Positions 7,727 to 15,114 of a stretch of DNA of 31,142 nt are shown here, piece by piece. A model generated the notes under the pieces. The model was given only the letters and a program-made list of their open reading frames with translations, searched no databases and was not told the origin of the DNA. How positions within the stretch are numbered: position 1 is the first letter of the stretch; every line of letters starts with the position of its first letter. Source of the stretch: Psychrobacter sp. UBA3483. Its GTDB lineage: Bacteria > Pseudomonadota > Gammaproteobacteria > Pseudomonadales > Moraxellaceae. The stretch is taken from NCBI RefSeq assembly GCF_002377905.1, contig NZ_DFQS01000017.1:1-31142 (forward strand), written 5' to 3'. A program made the translations under genes and the position numbers.

Positions 7727-8260
7727 ATGACAACCACTTCTGAGCCAATAAGAGCAAATAACAAACTACCACAAAGTGATACGACGTTGACGCATAAATT
7801 ATTACTGATCAATGGCGTTAATCTTAACTTGCTCGGTAAACGTGAGCCGGAAATTTACGGTCATACGACCCTTGCTGACATTGAGAAAAACTTGATTGAG
7901 CGCGCAGCCAGTTACGGTATTGAGCTGATTTGCATTCAATCAAACCATGAGGGCAAGCTTGTCGATGAGATTCAACATTATGGTCTGTTAGCAGAGTCAA
8001 CAGCGCAAGTGGATGCGATCATTATTAATCCTGCCGCCTTTACGCATACCTCAGTTGCCATACGTGATGCGCTATTGGCAACACAAAAACCCTTTATAGA
8101 GGTGCACTTGTCCAATGTCCACGCTCGTGAGCCGTTTCGGCAGCATTCTTATTTAAGCGATATAGCCGTGGGCGTGATTTGCGGTTTGGGGCATTTGGGA
8201 TATCAGATGGCATTGGATTATTGGCTAACCCATACTTATGCTTTAAAATTAGACCGCTAA
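7727..8260 (+). CDS. aroQ: 3-dehydroquinate dehydratase, type II
   Basis: Third step of the shikimate pathway, 3-dehydroquinate to 3-dehydroshikimate, by a dodecameric cytoplasmic enzyme. Visible motifs: NLLGKREPEIYG with the catalytic Tyr, QSNHEGKLVDEI, NPAAFTHTSVAIRDAL, and EVHLSNVHAREPFR with the catalytic His. The usual NGPNLN reads NGVNLN here. The core starts around residue 24, so the N-terminus is longer than the family's 145-150 residues. ATG 7727 gives 177 residues; an upstream in-frame ATG at 7661 gives 199. Neither has a clear ribosome site, so the start is uncertain. It stands alone, not with accB/accC as in many gammaproteobacteria. Confidence 0.92.
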   Translation: MTTTSEPIRANNKLPQSDTTLTHKLLLINGVNLNLLGKREPEIYGHTTLADIEKNLIERAASYGIELICIQSNHEGKLVDEIQHYGLLAESTAQVDAIIINPAAFTHTSVAIRDALLATQKPFIEVHLSNVHAREPFRQHSYLSDIAVGVICGLGHLGYQMALDYWLTHTYALKLDR

Positions 8261-8268
8261 TCTAGCGA

Positions 8269-8302
8269 TTTTGACATTACCTATATAAAGACAATGTCAA
8301 AA
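8269..8302. repeat. Perfect inverted repeat after aroQ
   Basis: TTTTGACATT at 8269-8278 and AATGTCAAAA at 8293-8302 are perfectly complementary with a 14-nt loop, 9 nt after the aroQ stop and 126 nt before the kinase gene. It may be an AT-rich terminator or an operator. No extra T-tract follows it. Confidence 0.55.
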
Positions 8303-8427
8303 TAGGCACACAACTAATAGCATTGAAGTTGCAATCAGTTGCTTTTGGCACATTAGTCAAACAGCAATAATATGATTAAAACAATACCATTAGAGCATAA
8401 AAAATAACCCACGATATGGTGATATGA

Positions 8428-9729
8428 ATGGCAAAATCGTCCGGAAAACGCTTTATGAAACTCGCTGGCATGACCGCAAGTATTGCCGGTAAAGCTGCTA
8501 AAAACTCATTAAAGCACCTCTCAAGTGACGAAGAAAAACGTCTAGAAGCGCGCTCGGCGCTGATGCAAGACGTCGGTGTGCAAATAGCTGAAACGCTTGG
8601 TGAAATGAAAGGTGCGGTGATGAAAGTGGGACAAATCGCCTCCCAATATAAAGACGTCTTTCCGCCTGAAGTCGCGACCGCTTTAGAAAAACTCCAAAAA
8701 GACGCGCCACCGATGCCTTACGGGCAAATACGGGCGCAAGTTGAGCGCGAATTAAAAGCGCCTATTGCTGAGTTATTTACCCAATTTGAAGAAGAACCAT
8801 TTGCCGCGGCGTCAATCGGACAAGTACATAGAGCCATTTTGCCATCTGGGCAAAGGGTGGTGGTAAAGGTACAGTATCCTGATGTCGATGAAAACTGCGA
8901 TAGTGACCTAAAACAAGTACGCATGGCACTAAAAATAGCTGGCGTGCTCAATATGAGTAAGCAGTTACAAGAACAATTATTTAATGAGATTCGCCAAAGT
9001 TTGCATGACGAGCTTGACTACGTTAAAGAAGCACACAACCTACAAGTATTTGGCGCCTTTCATGCCGATGATGAGGGGCTTATTATCCCCAAAGTGATTA
9101 GTAGCCACTCATCCAAACGCATTTTAACCTTGACTGAAGAGATGGGTGAGCCACTTACTGTCGCTGCGACATGGGACAATGACATTAAGCAAAAAATCGC
9201 TAAGCGCCTGTTTCATTTTAGTGCCGGACAGCTATTTGGTTTATACCGTATGCACTGTGACCCCCACCCTGGCAACTTTGCTTTTCGCACCGATGGTAGC
9301 GTTGTGGCTTATGATTTTGGTGGTATTCGCAGTTATAGCGACAGCGAAGTACAATTATTTCGCCGCTTTGCTAAGCATGCCTTAAAAGGCGATGTGACTG
9401 CCCTTGAGCAAGACTTGATTGCCCTTGATATCCGCCGCGATGATGATAAAGTCGTGCCGGGTGAATTTTATAAAGAGTGGTTAGAGATTGGACTTAAACC
9501 CTTATCCATAGAACCTTATCAGCAAGGTCCTTTTGATTTTGGCAGCAGCCAAACCCATCATGAAGCCATTGCCCAAATGCGCACCTCGTTAAAGTATTTT
9601 GGTCAGTTTCAGCCATCAGCAACGACGATGATGCTTGACCGTACCATTTCAGGTCAGTATTGGAATTTGGTCAATCTAGGCGTGGTTATCGATTTATCGC
9701 CACTGGTGGCAGAATACATAGACTACTAA
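8428..9729 (+). CDS. ABC1/AarF (UbiB-like) atypical kinase
   Basis: 433 residues with the hallmarks of the ABC1/COQ8 family: the KxGQ motif (MKVGQ, about residues 65-69) in the N-terminal extension, the Ala-rich loop AAASIGQVH at 126-134 in place of the P-loop, the VVKVQYP lysine at 147, HCDPHPGNF for the catalytic loop and AYDFGG for the metal-binding DFG. No C-terminal transmembrane helices are seen, unlike UbiB proper, which is about 540 residues. So this is a shorter family member of unclear substrate, often called AarF/ABC1. Relatives support ubiquinone synthesis or lipid homeostasis. GGTGATATGA precedes the ATG. The stop overlaps by 4 nt the end of the opposing channel gene. Confidence 0.85.
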   Translation: MAKSSGKRFMKLAGMTASIAGKAAKNSLKHLSSDEEKRLEARSALMQDVGVQIAETLGEMKGAVMKVGQIASQYKDVFPPEVATALEKLQKDAPPMPYGQIRAQVERELKAPIAELFTQFEEEPFAAASIGQVHRAILPSGQRVVVKVQYPDVDENCDSDLKQVRMALKIAGVLNMSKQLQEQLFNEIRQSLHDELDYVKEAHNLQVFGAFHADDEGLIIPKVISSHSSKRILTLTEEMGEPLTVAATWDNDIKQKIAKRLFHFSAGQLFGLYRMHCDPHPGNFAFRTDGSVVAYDFGGIRSYSDSEVQLFRRFAKHALKGDVTALEQDLIALDIRRDDDKVVPGEFYKEWLEIGLKPLSIEPYQQGPFDFGSSQTHHEAIAQMRTSLKYFGQFQPSATTMMLDRTISGQYWNLVNLGVVIDLSPLVAEYIDY

Positions 9730-10556
9730 ACATGCAGCGCATGACCGCAGCGATCGCAGAAATCTGCACCAACCGCGTGACCGAATTTGCCGCAGTTTGG
9801 ACAGGCAATCGGGTTTAGTTGCGGGCGCATGTTACGTGCCAGCTCGGCGGTAAAAATACCTGTCGGCACGGCAATAATCGCATAACCGGTGATCATCACC
9901 ATCGATGCAATTGCTTGGCCGATTGGCGTTTTTGGTGACATATCACCATAGCCTGTGGTCGTAACCGTCACCACTGCCCAATAAATAGAGATAGGAATAC
10001 TGGTAAAACCATTTTCCGGCCCTTCTACCACATAGACAACCGAACCAAAAATGGTGACGAGCAAGACTAGTGATAAGAAAAACACCGTGATTTTCTGTTG
10101 GCTGGTTTTAAGCGCTGAGGCAAGAAAGCCCGCTTGCTGCATGTAAGTGTTGAGTTTGAGCACTCGGAATATACGCAAGATACGCAGGATGCGAATGACG
10201 AGTAGATACTGAACGCCGCCAAATATAAGGCTTAAATAGCTTGGCAATACCGACAATAAATCTACGATACCAAAGAAACTAAACGCATAACGAAAGCGAT
10301 TGGGCGCTGAAAACCACCTTAAAATATACTCAATGGTAAATAAAATGGTAAAAAACCACTCTGCATAACGAAATAGCGTGCCATATTGCAAACGCATATA
10401 TAGCACACTATCGAGCATGACGACGGCGACACTGGCCAAAATCGCAATCAACAACACAATATCAAACAGCTTACCCAAACGGGTATCCGTGCCTTCGATA
10501 ATGATATGAATGCGGTTACGCAAATGGGTAATGGCTTCGGCAGTTGGTTGCTTCAT
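9726..10556 (-). CDS. Voltage-gated K+ channel-like ion transporter with zinc ribbon
   Basis: 276 residues. Segments S1-S4 occupy about residues 30-135. S4 has Arg every third position (R122, R125, R128, R131). S5, the pore and S6 follow, with the potassium selectivity filter TTTGYGD at 199-205. The C-terminus carries CPNC at 252-255 and CDRC at 267-270, a small zinc ribbon in the cytoplasm after S6. Such tails occur in some bacterial Kv-like channels and could mediate tetramer assembly or redox/metal sensing; that is inference. The gene is monocistronic, and its 3' end meets the ABC1 kinase end tail to tail with a 4-nt overlap, leaving no space for a terminator between them. Confidence 0.9.
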   Translation of the reverse strand: MKQPTAEAITHLRNRIHIIIEGTDTRLGKLFDIVLLIAILASVAVVMLDSVLYMRLQYGTLFRYAEWFFTILFTIEYILRWFSAPNRFRYAFSFFGIVDLLSVLPSYLSLIFGGVQYLLVIRILRILRIFRVLKLNTYMQQAGFLASALKTSQQKITVFFLSLVLLVTIFGSVVYVVEGPENGFTSIPISIYWAVVTVTTTGYGDMSPKTPIGQAIASMVMITGYAIIAVPTGIFTAELARNMRPQLNPIACPNCGKFGHAVGADFCDRCGHALHV

Positions 10557-10912
10557 AAAGTCGGTATAGTCACAAAATCAAGGGTTATAAAAAACCGAAC
10601 GCTTTAAGCTGATATGGACAAGCTAAGGTTGGTCAAAATGCGCTAAAGTGGTTTATAATACTGCCAATATTTTACTAGCGGTTTTTATCGTCTTAGGCCA
10701 TAGTCGCTCAAGACAAAGAAGATAGCAGTGTAGCAAAAAAGTGCGCCAAACGACATACATATCGTTAACTTGCCGATAGGTCTATTACACTGTAATAACC
10801 ACACCATCATATAATAACAATATCTTATCAAGTATAAAAAGTTGTTAACAAGGTATAGCCTACTAACTTTTTATACGCACTATAAACAACCCGTAAAACG
10901 TAAGGACGTCAT
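10557..10912. other. Divergent intergenic region between channel gene and yebC
   Basis: 356 bp, AT-rich, no open frame of note. It must carry promoters for both neighbours. The main visible structure is the 12-bp inverted repeat at 10832-10876, annotated separately. I could not assign -35/-10 pairs with confidence. Confidence 0.5.
10832..10876. repeat. 12-bp inverted repeat in the yebC leader
   Basis: GTATAAAAAGTT at 10832-10843 and AACTTTTTATAC at 10865-10876 are perfectly complementary, with a 21-nt loop, ending 36 nt before the yebC start codon. It may be an operator pair or a leader hairpin; the T-run inside the 3' arm also resembles a weak terminator. Confidence 0.6.
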
Positions 10913-11662
10913 ATGGCAGGCCATTCAAAATGGGCAAATATCAAACACCGTAAAGCCCGTCAGGATGCGGTAAAAGGTAAAATATTTACCAAGATTATTC
11001 GTGAAATTGTTTCTGCTGCCAAGCAAGGTGACCCCGACCCTGATAAAAACCCACGCTTGCGGGCGGTTATCGAAAAAGCCTTATCAGTCAATATGACACG
11101 AGATACCATTAACCGCGCGGTTGCTCGTGGTACAGGCGGCGATGATAATGACAATATGGATGAAGTCAGTTACGAAGGCTATGGCGTCGGCGGCGTTGCG
11201 GTACTGGTAGAAACCTTGACTGATAATTTGAACCGCACGGTCAGTGAAGTACGTCATGCTTTTACCAAAAATGAAGGCAATCTTGGTACTTCAGGCTCAG
11301 TGGCTTATCTATTTACCAAACGCGGTGAAATCGTTTTTAACGATGTCAGCTTAGAAGAAGAAGTCATGCTCACCGCCTTGGACGCCGGCGCGCTTGATAT
11401 CGAAAACGATGGTGAAAGCTTATTGGTCATCACCGAATGGGAAAGTTTCGGTCAAGTAAAAGACGCGCTAAATGCAGCAGGCCTTATCTCTGACAATGCC
11501 GAAGTCACTATGGCAGCGGCGACTAGCGCTGAGATTGATAATATCGATGACGCCCTAAAAGTGATGAAAATGATCGATATGCTAGAAGATATTGACGACG
11601 TCCAAGAAGTCTATAGTAATGTGAGCTTTACCGATGCGGTCATGGCGCAGCTTGAACAGTAG
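10913..11662 (+). CDS. yebC: YebC/PmpR/TACO1 family protein
   Basis: 249 residues, full length for the family. It opens with the highly conserved MAGHSKWANIKHRKARQD, followed by KIFTKIIREI, the NPRLRAVIEKA segment, the GYGVGGVAVLVETLTDNLNRT signature and EGNLGTSGSVAYLF. Family members were described as transcription regulators (PmpR in Pseudomonas represses quorum sensing) and more recently as factors that relieve ribosome stalling at proline runs. AAGGACG lies 7-8 nt before the ATG. In many gammaproteobacteria yebC precedes ruvC; here it stands alone, followed by a terminator and the feo operon. Confidence 0.95.
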   Translation: MAGHSKWANIKHRKARQDAVKGKIFTKIIREIVSAAKQGDPDPDKNPRLRAVIEKALSVNMTRDTINRAVARGTGGDDNDNMDEVSYEGYGVGGVAVLVETLTDNLNRTVSEVRHAFTKNEGNLGTSGSVAYLFTKRGEIVFNDVSLEEEVMLTALDAGALDIENDGESLLVITEWESFGQVKDALNAAGLISDNAEVTMAAATSAEIDNIDDALKVMKMIDMLEDIDDVQEVYSNVSFTDAVMAQLEQ

Positions 11663-11760
11663 CCTAACGTGTCTAAGCTTAATCTAAGGTTTAGCGGCTT
11701 AAAACCATGGCAAATGTAACTAGCTTACGTCAAGAACCATATTATTCGTAGCAAAAAATA

Positions 11761-11795
11761 AAAACCAGACAGTGTCATACTCTCTGGTTTTTTTT
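11761..11795 (+). terminator. Rho-independent terminator of yebC
   Basis: AAAACCAGA at 11761-11769 pairs with TCTGGTTTT at 11783-11791, with a 13-nt loop and a run of eight T (11788-11795). It follows yebC by about 100 nt. Confidence 0.88.
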
Positions 11796-11821
11796 GTTAT
11801 TTTCATCACCCTTTATAGGTA

Positions 11822-11850
11822 TTGTATTGTTAATAAATGAGGCATATAAT
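11822..11850 (+). promoter_or_regulatory. Sigma-70 promoter of the feo operon
   Basis: TTGTAT at 11822-11827 (4 of 6 to the -35 consensus) and a perfect TATAAT at 11845-11850 are separated by exactly 17 nt, about 55 nt before feoA. The start site would fall near 11857. Confidence 0.6.
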
Positions 11851-11860
11851 CCGATTCTAA

Positions 11861-11875
11861 TAGTAACAGTTATCA
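11861..11875. promoter_or_regulatory. Candidate Fur box upstream of feoA
   Basis: Aligned to the 7-1-7 Fur consensus (TGATAAT-N-ATTATCA), this site matches 4 of 7 in the left half and 6 of 7 in the right half (GTTATCA). It lies just past the predicted start site, where Fur bound to iron would block transcription. Feo operons are commonly Fur-controlled. The match is moderate. Confidence 0.4.
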
Positions 11876-11905
11876 TTAACATATAAGAATGGATAAGGAT
11901 TCTTT

Positions 11906-12247
11906 ATGCGTACGACTCTTCTACCCTCTTATCCAACCGTCACTGCTGCTAATATTCACACGCTTAACCCTAAAGCGTCCCATCTGTGCTCGTTACTCGA
12001 TTTGGCTAAGCATCAGCCTGCTATTATTGATGATATCATCGCCAATGAGCGCTTTGGTGAAATCGATAACGTTATCAGTCAACGACTCAAAGATTTAGGT
12101 TTTCTGCCCAATACCACTATTCAAATCGTTGCCAAAGGTCTGTTTGGCAAGCCGCCTTATGCGGTGCAACTGAGTACCGGTGCGCAGTTTAGCTTACGCG
12201 CCGATGAGCTCATAAAAATCAGCTGTATCGCTATAGATTCAAGGTAA
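11906..12247 (+). CDS. feoA: FeoA, ferrous iron transport accessory protein
   Basis: 113 residues with a FeoA SH3-like domain in the C-terminal 75 (RLKDLGFLPNTTIQIVAKGLFGKPPYAVQL, ending ADELIKI, shown in part). FeoA is a small cytoplasmic protein that works with FeoB in Fe(II) uptake. The N-terminal 30 residues precede the normal FeoA start and look unstructured, making this protein longer than the usual 75-85. AAGGA stands 6-7 nt before the ATG, which supports this start. It is the first gene of a feoA-feoB-small Cys peptide operon, with feoB starting 101 nt later. Confidence 0.9.
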   Translation: MRTTLLPSYPTVTAANIHTLNPKASHLCSLLDLAKHQPAIIDDIIANERFGEIDNVISQRLKDLGFLPNTTIQIVAKGLFGKPPYAVQLSTGAQFSLRADELIKISCIAIDSR

Positions 12248-12348
12248 GTATTCGGTCTAATTTACTAACTTGCTCCTGACTTACTCTATTAAGGCTGTTG
12301 TAGGTTGTAGCACCTTAATGACTGATAACTTAACCTAATAAATAAGCG

Positions 12349-14298
12349 ATGTCTGACCAAATGCCAAGTACACAAACACAAGCCGAAACCCGCCCTATTA
12401 ATCTTGCTTTAGTTGGCGCCCCTAATTGTGGTAAAACCGCTACTTTTAATGTGCTGACGGGCTCTAAAGCAAAAGTGGCCAATTATTCTGGTGTCACTGT
12501 CGATAAACGCAGTGCCACACTGCTTGGGCATGCTACGGTCAATATTATAGATTTGCCGGGTACTTACAGCTTAAAAACCACCAGCCTTGATGAAGAAGTT
12601 ACGCGTAAAGTGCTCTTTGGTCAGATGGCAGGTGAGCCAATACCAGATGGGATAATTTTTGTGGCTGATGCGACCAACCTGCGAATGTCATTACGGATGC
12701 TGTTGGAACTCAAAAGCTTAAATTTGCCAATCATAGTCGCGCTCAATCTGAGCGATGTGGCAGAAAGCCGAGGATTGATAGTTGACGAAGCGATACTATC
12801 AAAGGAGCTGGGCGTTGCTGTCGTCAAGACGGTGGCAATCAAGCGTCAAGGCTGTGAGCAGTTGCTGGTTTTGGCAGATGAGTTTATTGAGCATATAAAG
12901 CATAAAGCTCAGCCTGTGCGTTTTTTCAAAGCTGATAGCAGTGGTAATCATATCGATAATGGCTTTAATAACATTAACACTGATACGCAAGCGATGTATA
13001 AGAGTGCTGATGATATTCTGAGCCGAGCGGTGATAAGCGCACAACGTTTGCCAAAGTGGCATGAGCGCATAGATTATTTGGCATTGCATCCCGTCATTGG
13101 GGTCATTATTCTATTAACGATTCTTTTTATTATATTTCAAGCTGTCTACGCGTGGGCAGAGCCGCTGATGCAAGGCATTGAATGGTTGGTAGCCAGTCTT
13201 GGAGCGCTGTTAGTCGACTGGCTACCAGATGGGATATTACAAAGCCTGCTCGTGAATGGCGTCGTTGCTGGCGTGGGTAGCGTCGTGGTGTTCGTGCCAC
13301 AAATCACCCTGCTATTTTTATTCTTATTAATACTAGAGGACTCAGGTTATTTACCGCGCGCCGCTTTTTTACTGGACAACTTATTGTCTAAAGTAGGCTT
13401 ATCTGGACGCTCATTTATTCCCTTACTGTCAGGTTTCGCTTGTACGGTGCCAGCGGTTATGTCGACCCGCACTATACCCAATCATAAAGAGCGTTTTGTG
13501 GCGATTGCTGTATTGCCCATGCTGACGTGTTCGGCGCGTTTGCCGATTTATGCGCTGATTATTGCAGCGGTGATTCCCAATCAAACCGTCCTAGGTGTTT
13601 TCAACTTACAAGGTATGACCTTATTTGTATTGTATATTGCAGGTATTTTTTCAGCGGCGTTTGTATCGTGGCTATTCAAACGCTTTCATAGCACGACGTC
13701 AAAAGCGGCAGCGTTTCCCTTATTGATGGAGCTACCTACTTATCGTCTGCCAAATATCAAACATATTGCCAGTGAGCTTTGGGACAAGGTAAGTGCCTTT
13801 TTAATGAGAGCCGGTACAGTCATTTTTGCGCTGACGGTAATATTGTGGGTATTGGTTACTTTTCCCGCAGCCCCGATTGGCGCGACAAACCCAGCGATTG
13901 ATTATAGTTTTGCTGGTATGCTTGGGCATATTATTGAGCCGATTTTTGCGCCCATTGGTTTTACCTGGCAGATGTGTATTGCTTTAATCCCAGGACTTGC
14001 CGCTCGCGAAGTAGTCATTGCCGCGCTTGGCACGGTATATGCGGTCGGTAGCGTCGGCGATGAAGCGGTCAATCAAACGCTTATCCCGATCATTCATACA
14101 CAGTGGGGATTGGCCACTGCTTTTTCATTTTTAGCCTTTTATGTTTACGCGCCGATGTGCTTAGCCACACTAGCCGTTATTCGCCGCGAAACCAAGTCTT
14201 TAAAGCAAACCATCGCCATAGCCAGCTATTTATTCGTATTGGCTTATTTAATGGCGTGGCTCACCTATCGGATGACAGGACAAATTTTCGGATTTTAG
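12349..14298 (+). CDS. feoB: FeoB, ferrous iron transporter
   Basis: 649 residues. The N-terminal G domain has G1 GAPNCGKT at 23-30, G3 DLPG at 68-71 and G4 NLSD at 133-136. After a helical spacer comes the membrane domain with two Gate repeats. Typical segments are GRSFIPLLSGFACTVPA with the conserved Cys, STRTI, CSARLPIYAL and LAAREVVIAALG. It moves Fe(II) across the inner membrane with GTP hydrolysis by the G domain. It is shorter than E. coli FeoB (773 residues), mainly from a compact spacer and C-terminus, which is common outside the enterics. The ribosome site is weak. The third gene starts 10 nt after the stop. Confidence 0.95.
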   Translation: MSDQMPSTQTQAETRPINLALVGAPNCGKTATFNVLTGSKAKVANYSGVTVDKRSATLLGHATVNIIDLPGTYSLKTTSLDEEVTRKVLFGQMAGEPIPDGIIFVADATNLRMSLRMLLELKSLNLPIIVALNLSDVAESRGLIVDEAILSKELGVAVVKTVAIKRQGCEQLLVLADEFIEHIKHKAQPVRFFKADSSGNHIDNGFNNINTDTQAMYKSADDILSRAVISAQRLPKWHERIDYLALHPVIGVIILLTILFIIFQAVYAWAEPLMQGIEWLVASLGALLVDWLPDGILQSLLVNGVVAGVGSVVVFVPQITLLFLFLLILEDSGYLPRAAFLLDNLLSKVGLSGRSFIPLLSGFACTVPAVMSTRTIPNHKERFVAIAVLPMLTCSARLPIYALIIAAVIPNQTVLGVFNLQGMTLFVLYIAGIFSAAFVSWLFKRFHSTTSKAAAFPLLMELPTYRLPNIKHIASELWDKVSAFLMRAGTVIFALTVILWVLVTFPAAPIGATNPAIDYSFAGMLGHIIEPIFAPIGFTWQMCIALIPGLAAREVVIAALGTVYAVGSVGDEAVNQTLIPIIHTQWGLATAFSFLAFYVYAPMCLATLAVIRRETKSLKQTIAIASYLFVLAYLMAWLTYRMTGQIFGF

Positions 14299-14308
14299 AG
14301 AGGTAATG

Positions 14309-14434
14309 ATGAGTACATTGGTAGAATATTTATTGGTGTTTATGATGGTGGTCTTGTCCATTTATTATGTATGGACCAAGGTAATCTTTAAAAAGTCGAA
14401 GGATTGCAATGGCTGCGGCAAATGTTCTAAATAA
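14309..14434 (+). CDS. FeoB-associated Cys-rich membrane peptide
   Basis: A 41-residue reading frame starting 10 nt after the feoB stop. One membrane helix (residues 4-22, LVEYLLVFMMVVLSIYYVW) is followed by basic KVIFKKSK and a Cys cluster CNGCGKC near the end. This is the architecture of the FeoB-associated Cys-rich membrane protein family (compare FeoC or FeoD as third feo genes). AGAGAGG gives a good ribosome site, 5 nt before ATG 14309; an ATG directly in front at 14306 is too close. Likely role: metal or Fe-S linked control of FeoB in the membrane, by inference. Its length is below most gene-caller limits. Confidence 0.8.
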   Translation: MSTLVEYLLVFMMVVLSIYYVWTKVIFKKSKDCNGCGKCSK

Positions 14435-14479
14435 TCAAAATATTTATAATCAGAATTTTTAGCTTATTAAAGAAAAACC

Positions 14480-15052
14480 TTAGCGCTTGACCTTAACCCC
14501 TTCGAGCGTCAGCAAGTATGTTTTCTTATCTAAGCCGCCAGTATAACCACCTAACTTACCATCGCTCGCAATAACACGGTGGCAAGGAATGATGATGCTA
14601 AAGGGGTTTTTGCCATTGGCATTGGCTACCGCGCGAAAGCCTTTAGGATTGCCAACTCGCTGCGCCAGTGTGGCATAACTAATCGTTTCACCATGCGGTA
14701 TCTGTTGCAGCTGTTGCCAGACGCACTGCTGAAAATCAGTGCCTAAGCTTATGTCTAATGGCAAGTCGAATGCTTGACGCTCACCTTTAAAATACGCTGC
14801 TAATTGCTCAAGCGCTTCTAGAAGTAACGCCTCAGCAGGCTCGGTTTTGCTTAGGTTATTTTGAGCGATAAAGGTAAAATCTTGATCGACAAGCCCATAA
14901 TGCTTTTTAAGCTTAAGAATAGATTTTGAGCGATGCCAAGAATCACCCACCTGCAGCCAATTGGCTTCGACCAGCTTAGGACTGCTATGCTGATGCGTAC
15001 TGGCAATCAAAGCCAACTGGTGCGACTCAACCGCTGCGATGGTGACTATCAT
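14480..15052 (-). CDS. ogt: Methylated-DNA-protein-cysteine methyltransferase
   Basis: 190 residues. It repairs O6-alkylguanine by irreversible transfer of the alkyl group to its own Cys. The active site IIPCHRV is at 154-160 (Cys157). The RAVANANGKNP helix with the conserved Arg lies at 140-150, and GGYTGGLDKKTYLL completes the C-terminal domain. The N-terminal domain is of Ogt size, with no Ada-like zinc domain or AraC domain. AGAGGGA lies 8 nt before the ATG. It follows ftsY by 62 nt on the same strand and may share its transcript. Whether it equals E. coli Ogt or the Ada C-terminal domain in substrate preference cannot be told. Confidence 0.92.
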   Translation of the reverse strand: MIVTIAAVESHQLALIASTHQHSSPKLVEANWLQVGDSWHRSKSILKLKKHYGLVDQDFTFIAQNNLSKTEPAEALLLEALEQLAAYFKGERQAFDLPLDISLGTDFQQCVWQQLQQIPHGETISYATLAQRVGNPKGFRAVANANGKNPFSIIIPCHRVIASDGKLGGYTGGLDKKTYLLTLEGVKVKR

Positions 15053-15114
15053 AATTTTTCCCTCTAAACACTCATATTTTTGACACTTACTTATTGTAAA
15101 AAACCTATAGAGCG

